Program-made: the position numbers and the translations under genes
Notes under the pieces: model-generated
The model's input: the letters and a program-made list of their open reading frames with translations, nothing else
Databases searched by the model: none
What the model was told of the DNA's origin: nothing
In this document: positions 1-6,875 of the stretch, piece after piece
Position numbering within the stretch: the first letter of the stretch is position 1
Layout of the letters: every line of letters begins with the position of its first letter
DNA from: Ramlibacter sp.
GTDB lineage: Bacteria; Pseudomonadota; Gammaproteobacteria; Burkholderiales; Burkholderiaceae_C
Length of the DNA stretch: 8,436 nt
Assembly: GCA_025351615.1 (NCBI GenBank)
Contig: JANXVP010000196.1
Span: forward strand, 1 to 8,436
Direction of reading: 5' to 3'

Positions 1-1075
1 AGAAGTACGACAGGCGCTTGAGCGACTCCACCATGCTGCGGCTGTCGTCCATCACGATCACCGCGCCCGAGCCCAGCATCGAGCCGGCCTTGGCGAGGGA
101 GTCGTAGTCCATCGTGCACTCCATCATGATGTGCGCGGGCAACACAGGCGCCGACGAGCCGCCGGGGATCACTGCCTTGAGGGTGCGCCCCTTGCGGACG
201 CCGCCGGCGAGTTCCAGCAGTTTGCTGAACGGCGTTCCCAGCGGAATCTCGTAGTTGCCCGGCCACTCGACGTCACCCGAGACCGAATAGATTTTGGTGC
301 CGCCGTTGTTCGGTTTGCCGACCGCAAGGAAGGCCTGGCCGCCGTTGCGGATGATCCACGGCACCGCGGCGAAGGTTTCGGTGTTGTTGATGGTCGTCGG
401 CTTGCCGTACAGGCCGAAGCTGGCGGGGAACGGCGGCTTGAAGCGCGGCTGCCCCTTCTTGCCCTCCAGCGATTCGAGCAGCGCCGTCTCCTCGCCGCAA
501 ATGTAGGCGCCGAAGCCGTGCGAGGCATGCAGCTGGAACGAGAAATTCGAGCCGAGGATCCGCTCGCCGAGATAGCCGGCCGCTCTCGCCTCTTGCAGTG
601 CTTCCTCGAAGCGCTCGTAGGTCTGGAAGATCTCGCCGTGGATGTAGTTGTAGCCGACGGTGATGCCCATCGCGTAGGCGGCGATGATCATGCCCTCGAT
701 CACCTGGTGCGGGTTGTACTGCAGCAGGTCGCGGTCCTTGCAAGTGCCCGGCTCGCCCTCGTCCGAATTGCAGACCAGGAATTTCTGGCCCGGAAACTGG
801 CGCGGCATGAAGCTCCACTTGAGGCCGGTCGGAAAGCCGGCGCCGCCGCGGCCGCGCAGCGCCGATTCCTTGACGGTGGCGATCACCTGGTCCTGGGTCA
901 ATCCTTCGCCGAGAATCTTCCTCAGGGCAGCGTAGCCCTCGCGCGCCTCGTAGTCCTTGAGGCGCCAGTTGGTGCCGTCGAGATCCTTGTAGATCTGGGG
1001 ACTGATGTGGCGGCCGTGAAAGCAGGTCTGCACGCCGGTGGCCTGGAACTGCGCCAGCACTTGTTGCGCGTTCAT
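1..1075 (-). CDS. nuoF: NADH-quinone oxidoreductase subunit F, 3' end off window
   Basis: NuoF oxidises NADH with FMN at the tip of the peripheral arm of respiratory complex I and passes electrons to the N3 4Fe-4S cluster. I translated 358 residues; the family usually has about 430, so the C-terminal part with the ESCGxCxPCRxG cluster motif lies beyond the left edge. Visible are the glycine-rich [11 protein letters not shown] segment (residues 74-84, NADH/FMN site), [13 protein letters not shown] (103-115) and the [16 protein letters not shown] signature (187-202). The ATG at 1075 overlaps the nuoE stop as ATGA. It is preceded by a good Shine-Dalgarno AAGGGAG (1083-1089, 7-base spacer), so translation is probably coupled yet also self-initiating. 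No frameshift or odd residue is seen in the visible part. Confidence 0.97.
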   Translation of the reverse strand, partial: MNAQQVLAQFQATGVQTCFHGRHISPQIYKDLDGTNWRLKDYEAREGYAALRKILGEGLTQDQVIATVKESALRGRGGAGFPTGLKWSFMPRQFPGQKFLVCNSDEGEPGTCKDRDLLQYNPHQVIEGMIIAAYAMGITVGYNYIHGEIFQTYERFEEALQEARAAGYLGERILGSNFSFQLHASHGFGAYICGEETALLESLEGKKGQPRFKPPFPASFGLYGKPTTINNTETFAAVPWIIRNGGQAFLAVGKPNNGGTKIYSVSGDVEWPGNYEIPLGTPFSKLLELAGGVRKGRTLKAVIPGGSSAPVLPAHIMMECTMDYDSLAKAGSMLGSGAVIVMDDSRSMVESLKRLSYF

Positions 1076-1590
1076 TGCGTGGCTCCCTTCAACCCGTCGA
1101 TCAGCTGGTCGAGCTTGTCGTCGCTCATGAAGCTGCACATGGTGAAGTCGTTCACCAGCAAAACCGGCGAATCGGCGCAGGCGCCCAGGCATTCGCTTTG
1201 CTGCAGGGTGAACATGCCGTCGGCGGTGGTCTCGCCCATCCGGATGCCGAGCTTCTTCTCGAGGTGATGCAGCGCCCTGGCGCCATCGCGCAGCTGGCAT
1301 GGCAGGTTGGTGCAGACGTTGAATTTGTAGCGGCCGACCGGCTGCTGGTTGTACATGTTGTAGAAGGTGGTGACTTCGTGCACCGCGATCGGCGGCATGC
1401 CGAGGTACTCGGCAACCAGCCTTTCGGCTTCGCCGCTGACCCAGCCCCATTCGGCCTGCACGATGGTCAGGCAGGCCATCACGGCGGACTGCTTCTGGTC
1501 GGCGGGGAATTTGGCAACTTCGCGCTCGAAGCGCTCGAGCATCGGGGCGGTCAGCACCGTCGAACCGCTGTGTCTGGCGTCTGCAATCAT
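1072..1590 (-). CDS. nuoE: NADH-quinone oxidoreductase subunit E (24 kDa-type, 2Fe-2S)
   Basis: NuoE is a soluble peripheral-arm subunit of complex I that pairs with NuoF and carries the off-path 2Fe-2S cluster N1a. The 172-residue product has a thioredoxin-like fold in this family. The four cluster ligands are visible as CTNLPC (Cys93, Cys98) and CLGAC (Cys134, Cys138), and the conserved EVTTFYNMY stretch is at 72-80. The open frame runs on upstream to 2088, but that part is antisense-free shadow inside nuoD. The ATG at 1590 is chosen because it gives family length, overlaps the nuoD stop as ATGA, and has GGAG about 10 bases upstream. It ends inside the start of nuoF in the same manner. All features are typical of the family. 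Confidence 0.97.
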   Translation of the reverse strand: MIADARHSGSTVLTAPMLERFEREVAKFPADQKQSAVMACLTIVQAEWGWVSGEAERLVAEYLGMPPIAVHEVTTFYNMYNQQPVGRYKFNVCTNLPCQLRDGARALHHLEKKLGIRMGETTADGMFTLQQSECLGACADSPVLLVNDFTMCSFMSDDKLDQLIDGLKGATQ

Positions 1591-2840
1591 CGGTCGATCT
1601 CTCCGAACACGATGTCCATCGTGCCGATCACGGCGACGGCATCGGCAATCATGTGGCCGCGCGACATTTCGTCCATCGCGGCCAGGTGGGCGAACCCCGG
1701 CGGCCGGATCTTCATGCGATAGGGCTTGTTGGCGCCGTCGCTCACAATGTAGATTCCGAACTCGCCCTTGGGGTGTTCGACGGCCGCATAGGCCTCCCCT
1801 TCCGGCACGCGGAAGCCTTCGCTGAACAGCTTGAAATGGTGGATCAGCTCTTCCATGTTGGTCTTCATGGACTCGCGATCCGGCGCCGCCACCTTGTGGT
1901 TGTCGGTGATCACCGGGCCCGGGTTGACACGCAGCCAGTCGACACACTGCTTGATGATGCGGTTGGCCTCGCGCATCTCCTGCACGCGCACCAGGTAGCG
2001 GTCGTAACAGTCGCCGGTCCTGCCGACCGGAATGTCGAAGTCCATGTGCGCATAGACCTCGTACGGCTGCTTCTTGCGCAAGTCCCATTCGATGCCCGAG
2101 CCGCGCAGCATCGGACCGGTGAAGCCGAGATTGAGCGCCCGCTCGGGCGTCACCACGCCAATGCCGACGGTGCGCTGCTTCCAGATCCGGTTTTCGGTGA
2201 GCAGCGTCTCGTACTCGTCGACGTAGTGCGGAAAGCGCCTGGTGAAATCCTCGATGAAGTCGAGCAGGGTCCCGCTGCGGTTCTCGTTGAGGCGGTTGAT
2301 GGCGCGCTGGTTCTTAATCTTGCTGACCTTGTATTGCGGCATGGTGTCGGGCAGGTCCCGGTAAACGCCGCCGGGCCGGAAGTAGGCCGCGTGCATGCGG
2401 GCACCTGAAACCGCCTCGTACATGTCCAGCAAGTCTTCCCGCTCGCGGAAGCAATAGATCAGAATGTTCATCGCGCCGCAGTCCAGGCCATGCGCGCCCA
2501 GCCACAGCAGGTGGTTCAGCAGGCGCGTGATCTCGGAGAACATGACGCGGATGTATTGCGCGCGGATCGGCACGTCCAGCTCCATCAGCTTCTCGATCGC
2601 CAGGCAATAGGCGTGCTCGTTGCACATCATCGAGACGTAGTCCAGCCGGTCCATGTAGGGCAGCGCCTGGATGTAGGTCTTGGTCTCGGCCAGTTTCTCG
2701 GTGGCGCGGTGCAGCAGGCCGATGTGCGGATCGGCGCGCTGGATCACTTCGCCGTCCAGCTCGAGGACCAGCCGCAACACGCCGTGCGCGGCCGGGTGCT
2801 GGGGCCCGAAATTCAGGGTGTAGTTCTTGATTTCTGCCAT
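1587..2840 (-). CDS. nuoD: NADH-quinone oxidoreductase subunit D (49 kDa-type)
   Basis: NuoD is the 49 kDa-type subunit that, with NuoB, forms the ubiquinone-reduction chamber of complex I at the membrane interface. The product is 417 residues, the usual length for stand-alone NuoD (not fused to NuoC as in E. coli). The 49 kDa signature [12 protein letters not shown] is at 43-54. GPQHPAAHG (12-20) supplies His19, and Tyr68 lies 49 residues later, the same spacing as the quinone-contacting His38/Tyr87 pair of the Thermus enzyme. The C-terminus GEIDR is canonical. The open frame continues upstream to 3725, but the ATG at 2840 is chosen because [16 protein letters not shown] is the family N-terminus. 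It starts 5 bases after the nuoC stop with little Shine-Dalgarno match, so it probably depends on coupling to nuoC. Confidence 0.97.
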   Translation of the reverse strand: MAEIKNYTLNFGPQHPAAHGVLRLVLELDGEVIQRADPHIGLLHRATEKLAETKTYIQALPYMDRLDYVSMMCNEHAYCLAIEKLMELDVPIRAQYIRVMFSEITRLLNHLLWLGAHGLDCGAMNILIYCFREREDLLDMYEAVSGARMHAAYFRPGGVYRDLPDTMPQYKVSKIKNQRAINRLNENRSGTLLDFIEDFTRRFPHYVDEYETLLTENRIWKQRTVGIGVVTPERALNLGFTGPMLRGSGIEWDLRKKQPYEVYAHMDFDIPVGRTGDCYDRYLVRVQEMREANRIIKQCVDWLRVNPGPVITDNHKVAAPDRESMKTNMEELIHHFKLFSEGFRVPEGEAYAAVEHPKGEFGIYIVSDGANKPYRMKIRPPGFAHLAAMDEMSRGHMIADAVAVIGTMDIVFGEIDR

Positions 2841-2845
2841 GGCTG

Positions 2846-3463
2846 CTAGCGCCGCTCGCCGTAGTTTTCTTCGCGGATGATGCGCGGCGTGATCTCGCGC
2901 GGCTCGATGCTCACCGGCTGGTAGATGACGCGCTTGCGCTCGACGTCGTAGATCATCTCGACGTGGCCGGACACCGGAAAGTCCTTGCGAAACGGGTGGC
3001 CGATGAAGCCGTAGTCGGTGAGGATGCGGCGCAGGTCGTTGTGGCCTTCGAAGACGATGCCGTAGAGGTCGAAAGCCTCGCGCTCGAACCAGTTGGCCGA
3101 GCTCCAAATGCCGCTGACCGAATCCACCACCGGCAGGTCGTCGTCGGGCGCGAACACCTTCAGGCGCACGCGCTGGTTCAGGCTGACCGACAGCAGGTGC
3201 GAGACGATGCAATAGCGCTGGCCATCCCAGCCGCTCTCGCGGTAATCCGAATAGTCGACGCCGCACAGGTCGAGCAGCTGCTCGAACCGGCAGCCGGGCG
3301 CATCCCGCAGCAGGGTGGCCGCCTTGAGGTAATCGGCAGACGCCACCTGCACGGTGATCTCGCCGAGCCGGAGATCGACGCGCCTGGCGAGCGCCCCGAG
3401 GGTGGTCTCGATGTGCCCGCGAAGCGCTGGCAGGTCGACGGCGAAGGCAGTGGTGGTGGGCAT
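2846..3463 (-). CDS. nuoC: NADH-quinone oxidoreductase subunit C (30 kDa-type)
   Basis: NuoC is the 30 kDa-type scaffold subunit of the complex I connecting module; it binds NuoD and carries no redox group. The 205-residue product contains the 30 kDa signature, reading EREAFDLYG at 127-135 followed by His141 and RRIL (145-148). GHPFRKDFP (155-163) and the C-terminal [13 protein letters not shown] segment follow. The length is normal for a separate NuoC, so nuoC and nuoD are individual genes here, unlike the enterobacterial nuoCD fusion. The stop is a TAG 5 bases before nuoD. The ATG at 3463 lies 6 bases after the nuoB stop, with only a weak AGGG upstream, consistent with coupled translation. 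Confidence 0.97.
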   Translation of the reverse strand: MPTTTAFAVDLPALRGHIETTLGALARRVDLRLGEITVQVASADYLKAATLLRDAPGCRFEQLLDLCGVDYSDYRESGWDGQRYCIVSHLLSVSLNQRVRLKVFAPDDDLPVVDSVSGIWSSANWFEREAFDLYGIVFEGHNDLRRILTDYGFIGHPFRKDFPVSGHVEMIYDVERKRVIYQPVSIEPREITPRIIREENYGERR

Positions 3464-3469
3464 GGAGCG

Positions 3470-3949
3470 TCAGGCCCTGGCGATGGTCTGGGTGCGCCGG
3501 ATCTTTTGCTGCAGCTGGATGATTCCGTACAGCAGCGCCTCCGCGGTCGGCGGGCAGCCGGGAACGTACACGTCGACGGGAACGATCCGGTCGCAGCCGC
3601 GCACCACCGAGTAGCTGTAGTGGTAGTAGCCGCCGCCATTGGCGCACGAGCCCATTGACAGCACCCAGCGCGGCTCGGGCATCTGGTCGTAGACCTTGCG
3701 CAGCGCCGGCGCCATCTTGTTGCACAGCGTGCCGGCCACGATCATCAGGTCGGACTGGCGCGGGCTGGGACGAAACAGCATGCCGAAGCGGTCGATGTCA
3801 TAGCGGGCCGCACCCGCATGCATCATCTCCACGGCGCAGCAGGCCAGGCCGAACGTCATCGGCCACAGCGAGCCGGTCTTGGCCCAGTTGAGGACAGTGT
3901 CCACGGTCGTCGTGACCATGCCCTTGTCGAGAATGCCGTTGTTAGCCAT
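3470..3949 (-). CDS. nuoB: NADH-quinone oxidoreductase subunit B (PSST-type, N2 cluster)
   Basis: NuoB holds the terminal 4Fe-4S cluster N2, which hands electrons to ubiquinone bound between NuoB and NuoD. The 159-residue product shows the expected ligands: tandem Cys37-Cys38 in [11 protein letters not shown], Cys102 in [11 protein letters not shown], and Cys132 in the family signature [17 protein letters not shown] (118-134). Cys76 and Cys119 are extra, non-ligand cysteines. The start at 3949 is supported by a clear AAGGA Shine-Dalgarno (3959-3963) with a 9-base spacer, one of the better ribosome sites in the operon. The gene lies 30 bases after nuoA and 6 bases before nuoC. Confidence 0.98.
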   Translation of the reverse strand: MANNGILDKGMVTTTVDTVLNWAKTGSLWPMTFGLACCAVEMMHAGAARYDIDRFGMLFRPSPRQSDLMIVAGTLCNKMAPALRKVYDQMPEPRWVLSMGSCANGGGYYHYSYSVVRGCDRIVPVDVYVPGCPPTAEALLYGIIQLQQKIRRTQTIARA

Positions 3950-3979
3950 TGAAATCAGTCCTTGCGGTGCCGCCGGGGT

Positions 3980-4351
3980 TCACTCCCAGTCGAGCGCACC
4001 CTTTTTCCACTCGTACACAAAGCCCACCACCAGGATGGCCAGAAAAACCATCATCGACCAGAAGCCCACGGCCCCGATTTCCTTGAGCGCCACGGCCCAC
4101 GGAAAGAGAAAGGCGATCTCTAGGTCGAACAAGATGAAGAGAATGGCGACGAGGTAATAGCGCACGTCGAACTTCATGCGCGCATCTCCGAAGGCCTCGA
4201 AGCCGCACTCGTAGGGGGAATTTTTTGCGGCGTCGGGCTTGTGGAAGCCGGTTGCGCTGCTGATCAGATGGCCCATCACCTGCGGCAGGATGCCGACACC
4301 CACGCCGACCAGAATGAACAGGAAGACGGGGAGGTACTGGTCGAGATTCAT
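3980..4351 (-). CDS. nuoA: NADH-quinone oxidoreductase subunit A (ND3-type membrane subunit)
   Basis: NuoA is the ND3-type membrane subunit of complex I, located where the peripheral arm meets the proton-pumping arm. The 123-residue product has three predicted membrane helices at about 9-30, 65-87 and 96-114. The conserved loop [22 protein letters not shown] spans 45-66; its Cys49 corresponds to mammalian ND3 Cys39, the residue that marks the active/deactive transition there. Acidic Asp76 and Glu78 lie in helix 2, as in the family. ATG 4351 is the only possible start, since an in-frame TGA lies 24 bases upstream with no other start between. The Shine-Dalgarno is poor (AGAG at best), and a short leader frame overlaps the start as ATGA. 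nuoA is the first gene of the nuo operon, 58 bases after tRNA-Leu. Confidence 0.97.
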   Translation of the reverse strand: MNLDQYLPVFLFILVGVGVGILPQVMGHLISSATGFHKPDAAKNSPYECGFEAFGDARMKFDVRYYLVAILFILFDLEIAFLFPWAVALKEIGAVGFWSMMVFLAILVVGFVYEWKKGALDWE

Positions 4352-4395
4352 CTTGGCGCTCTGATCACCGCTTCAAGCCTCAGCGTGATGCCCAT
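4348..4395 (-). other. Possible 15-codon leader ORF upstream of nuoA
   Basis: In the 58-base gap between tRNA-Leu and nuoA an ATG at 4395 opens a frame of 15 codons ([15 protein letters not shown]). Its TGA (4348-4350) overlaps the nuoA ATG as ATGA, the same junction seen at nuoD/nuoE and nuoE/nuoF. nuoA itself has almost no Shine-Dalgarno, so reinitiation after this frame is conceivable. Against it, the leader ATG has only a weak AGG 2 bases upstream. If the tRNA is cut out of a shared transcript, merely 14 bases of leader remain. A frame this short can occur by chance. It has no recognisable homology or motif. Confidence 0.25.
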
Positions 4396-4409
4396 GGCCT
4401 GTTTTTCTA

Positions 4410-4494
4410 TGGTGCCGTCGGCGAGACTCGAACTCGCACAGCTTTCGCCACTACCCCCTCAAGATAGCGTGTCTACCAATTTCACCACGACGGC
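4410..4494 (-). tRNA. tRNA-Leu, anticodon GAG
   Basis: This is an 85-base cloverleaf reading from 4494 down to 4410. The acceptor arms GCCGTCG and CGACGGC pair perfectly, followed by discriminator A and a genome-encoded CCA (4410-4412). The anticodon stem CTATC/GGTAG encloses loop TTGAGGG, giving anticodon GAG, which decodes leucine CUC and CUU. A long variable arm (TGGCGAAAGCTGT) marks it as a class II tRNA, as expected for leucine. The T-arm GCGAG-TTCGAGT-CTCGC is intact, and the D-loop carries the GG pair in AATTGGTAGA. It sits between secG and nuoA in the same direction with no terminator visible on either side, so it may share a transcript with one or both neighbours. Confidence 0.97.
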
Positions 4495-4609
4495 GGTTTT
4501 TTATTGCCCGAACATGCATGAGGAACCTGTTACCAGTGAGCTTTCCGGGCAACTAGGAGTTTACCCTGAACACGCATCATCCCCGCTTGCGCAAGATCAA
4601 ATTGCACCG
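4495..4609. other. secG-tRNA intergenic gap, no clear promoter found
   Basis: This 115-base gap is the most likely place for a promoter of the tRNA and nuo operon, but I could not find a convincing pair of sigma-70 boxes. On the minus strand TTGATC (near 4600) and TTGCCC (4547-4552) resemble -35 boxes, but neither has a good -10 box at 16-18 bases. The gap contains the 10-base palindrome CTTGCGCAAG (4586-4595), the 8-base palindrome CATGCATG (4513-4520), the inverted repeat listed separately, and an A-run just before the tRNA 5' end. It contains no hairpin followed by a U-run in the direction of transcription. Confidence 0.5.
4504..4552. repeat. Inverted repeat with 7-base arms before tRNA-Leu
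   Basis: On the plus strand TTGCCCG (4504-4510) is matched by its perfect reverse complement CGGGCAA (4546-4552), separated by 35 bases. Allowing one bulged C extends the arms to TTGCCCGAA and TTCCGGGCAA. The loop holds the palindrome CATGCATG. On the minus strand the second arm is followed by TAAAAAA rather than a U-run, so it is not an intrinsic terminator for secG. It could be a leader hairpin, a protein-binding site or chance; the arms are short. Confidence 0.4.
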
Positions 4610-5026
4610 CTACTTCGTCGGAATCTGAGCCGCGCCTGACGCAGGCGTGGCGGGCGGCAACACGACGCTGCTCGCAGCAGCTGCGGGCGTCGTGGTGCCG
4701 GGGATGGTGGCGGCACCGGACACGGCTGGCGCCGCAACCGCAGCGGGAGCGCCCGCGCGCTCGAGCACGCTGCCCGAATCGGCGGGACGCAGGTTGCCGA
4801 AATAAGCCAGCGCCAGGGTGCACACGAAGAACACACCGGCCAGCACCGCCGTCGTGCGTGACAGGAAGTTCGCGCTGCCGCTGGCGCCGAACAGGCTGCC
4901 GGAACTGCCGCTGCCGAACGCCGCGCCCATGTCGGCGCCCTTGCCGTGCTGAATCAGGATCAGGCCGATCATGCCCAGCGCCGTGAGCATCTGCACGGCC
5001 AGGACGATGGTGAGAAACACATGCAT
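4610..5026 (-). CDS. secG: Preprotein translocase subunit SecG
   Basis: SecG is the small auxiliary subunit of the SecYEG protein-export channel in the inner membrane, where it assists SecA-driven translocation. The 138-residue product has two membrane helices, about residues 3-25 and 58-78. They are joined by the conserved loop HGKGADMGAAFGSGSSGSLFGASGSANFLSRTTA, read here in parts from residue 27 to 60. The last 55-60 residues form an Ala/Pro/Val-rich tail of low complexity, making the protein longer than E. coli SecG (110 residues). Such tails vary and are expected to be periplasmic. The open frame extends upstream to 5308 inside tpiA; ATG 5026 is chosen because it gives the family N-terminus and has a GGAG (5034-5037) 7 bases upstream. 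The gene begins 26 bases after the tpiA stop. Confidence 0.95.
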   Translation of the reverse strand: MHVFLTIVLAVQMLTALGMIGLILIQHGKGADMGAAFGSGSSGSLFGASGSANFLSRTTAVLAGVFFVCTLALAYFGNLRPADSGSVLERAGAPAAVAAPAVSGAATIPGTTTPAAAASSVVLPPATPASGAAQIPTK

Positions 5027-5033
5027 TCGATGA

Positions 5034-5037
5034 CTCC
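5034..5037 (-). promoter_or_regulatory. Ribosome binding site of secG
   Basis: GGAG lies 7 bases before the ATG at 5026. It fixes the secG start within an open frame that otherwise runs back through tpiA. Confidence 0.75.
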
Positions 5038-5052
5038 AGGTTTTGTCGCTGT

Positions 5053-5811
<759 letters not shown>

Positions 5812-5828
5812 CGGTCGCTTTTCGCCGC

Positions 5829-6815
5829 TCACCAGGTCAACACGATCTTGCCGATGTGCTGGTTCGATTCCATCAGCGTGTGGGCCTGCGCCGCCTGCGC
5901 CGCCGGGAAGGTCTTGAAGATCACCGGCTTGATGGCGCCGCGCTCCAGCAGCGGCCAGACGTTCTTTTTCAGTTGCTGCGCGATGGCGGCCTTGAATGCC
6001 ACCGGTCGCGGCCGCAGCGTCGAGCCGGTGATCACCAGCCGCTTGCGCAGCACCATGCCGGCGTTGAATTCGGCCTTGACGCCGCCCTGTACAGCGATGA
6101 TTGCGAGCCGCCCGTCTTCCGCCAGGCACTCGATCTCGCGCGCGACGTAGCTGCCCGCGACCATGTCGAGAATGACGTTGACGCCGGCCCCGCCGGTCAG
6201 GTTTTTCACCTCGGCGACAAAATCCTGTGTCTTGTAATTGATCGCATGGCCGGCCCCGAGCTTCACGCAGGCCTGGCACTTTTCATCGCTGCCGGCCGTT
6301 GCGATGACGGTGGCGCCAAGCGCCTTCGCGATCTGGATGGCGGTGACCCCGATGCCGCTGGTGCCGCCTTGCACCAGCAGCGTCTCGCCCGCCTGCAGCT
6401 TGACGCGGTCGAACACGTTACTCCACACGGTGAAGAAGGTTTCAGGCAACGAGGCTGCTTCGATGTCGCTCATGCCCTGCGGGGTCGGCAGGCATTGGCC
6501 CACCGGCGCCACGCAGAGCTGCGCATAGCCGCCGCCCGCCACCAGGGCGCAGACCCGGTCGCCTTTTTTCAGGCCGGCCTGCGCCATGGCCTGCGCATCG
6601 CCATCGACGATGACGCCTGCCACTTCGAGGCCTGGCAGGTCCGAGGCGCCGGGCGGAACCGGGTAGTTGCCGGTGCGCTGCAGCACGTCGGGGCGGTTGA
6701 TGCCGCTTGCCGCAACGCGAATCAGCAATTCTCCGGCACCGGCCACCGGGTCGGGGCGCTCGCCCAGACGCAGGACGTCGGGCGCGCCATAGGAAGTGAT
6801 TTCAACAGCTTTCAT
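5829..6815 (-). CDS. qor: NAD(P)H-quinone oxidoreductase, zinc-free MDR family (PIG3-like)
   Basis: The 328-residue product belongs to the medium-chain dehydrogenase/reductase superfamily, in the quinone oxidoreductase branch resembling human TP53I3/PIG3. Members reduce quinones with NADPH in the cytoplasm; the true substrate here is unknown. An N-terminal GroES-like domain (about 1-120) includes AASGINRPDVLQR (35-47) and LPGLEVAGVI (60-69). A Rossmann domain follows, with QGGTSGIG (149-156) and AKALGATVIATAGSDEK (163-179). The GHE zinc site and the four-cysteine lobe of alcohol dehydrogenases are absent, so it is zinc-independent. The segment TLRPRPVAFKA (266-276) is typical of this branch. 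ATG 6815 is preferred over the GTG at 6845 because of the GGAG 5 bases upstream and the family start MKAVEI. The symbol qor is used in the broad family sense. It lies between pnp and tpiA. Confidence 0.9.
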   Translation of the reverse strand: MKAVEITSYGAPDVLRLGERPDPVAGAGELLIRVAASGINRPDVLQRTGNYPVPPGASDLPGLEVAGVIVDGDAQAMAQAGLKKGDRVCALVAGGGYAQLCVAPVGQCLPTPQGMSDIEAASLPETFFTVWSNVFDRVKLQAGETLLVQGGTSGIGVTAIQIAKALGATVIATAGSDEKCQACVKLGAGHAINYKTQDFVAEVKNLTGGAGVNVILDMVAGSYVAREIECLAEDGRLAIIAVQGGVKAEFNAGMVLRKRLVITGSTLRPRPVAFKAAIAQQLKKNVWPLLERGAIKPVIFKTFPAAQAAQAHTLMESNQHIGKIVLTW

Positions 6816-6820
6816 GATGT

Positions 6821-6824
6821 CTCC
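6821..6824 (-). promoter_or_regulatory. Ribosome binding site of the quinone oxidoreductase gene
   Basis: GGAG lies 5 bases before the ATG at 6815. It decides between this start and the in-frame GTG at 6845, which would add ten residues that do not resemble the family. Confidence 0.75.
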
Positions 6825-6833
6825 GGCCTTGGT

Positions 6834-6854
6834 CCGGCGCCGCACGGGCGCCGG
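6834..6854 (-). other. GC-only 8-bp hairpin in the pnp-qor gap
   Basis: CCGGCGCC and GGCGCCGG form a perfect 8-base-pair stem around a 5-base loop. In the direction of transcription it is followed by ACCAAGGCCGGAG, not a U-run, so it does not look like a standard intrinsic terminator. It lies 9 bases upstream of the GGAG of the next gene. Possible roles are 3' protection of pnp mRNA, partial attenuation, or masking of the ribosome site; these are inferences. Confidence 0.6.
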
Positions 6855-6856
6855 CT

Positions 6857-6873
6857 GCTCTCACGACGAGAGC
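6857..6873 (-). other. 6-bp hairpin just after the pnp stop
   Basis: GCTCTC and GAGAGC form a perfect 6-base-pair stem around a 5-base loop, starting 2 bases after the pnp TGA. It is separated by only 2 bases from the stronger GC hairpin downstream. No U-run follows. Together the two stems occupy most of the 60-base gap between pnp and the oxidoreductase gene. Confidence 0.5.
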
Positions 6874-6875
6874 GA

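Noticed and set aside
131..1267. Long plus-strand open frame (378 codons) opposite nuoF and nuoE.
   Set aside because: It lies antisense to two clear complex I genes, has no recognisable motif, and is rich in Arg/Ala/Leu as expected for the mirror frame of high-GC coding sequence.
1591..2088. Upstream extension of the nuoE frame, and likewise of nuoD (to 3725), secG (to 5308) and tpiA (to 6279).
   Set aside because: The extensions overlap well-supported upstream genes in another frame and do not resemble the families. The chosen ATGs give family-length proteins, with ATGA overlaps or ribosome sites in several cases.
4498..4552. The inverted repeat with an adjacent T-run (plus strand) as an intrinsic terminator.
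   Set aside because: The T-run lies on the wrong side for either strand: in the direction of the minus-strand genes the stem is followed by A residues, and on the plus strand the T-run precedes the stem.
4547..4605. Candidate sigma-70 promoters using TTGATC or TTGCCC as -35 boxes upstream of the tRNA.
   Set aside because: No acceptable -10 box occurs at 16-18 bases from either, so I do not annotate a promoter.
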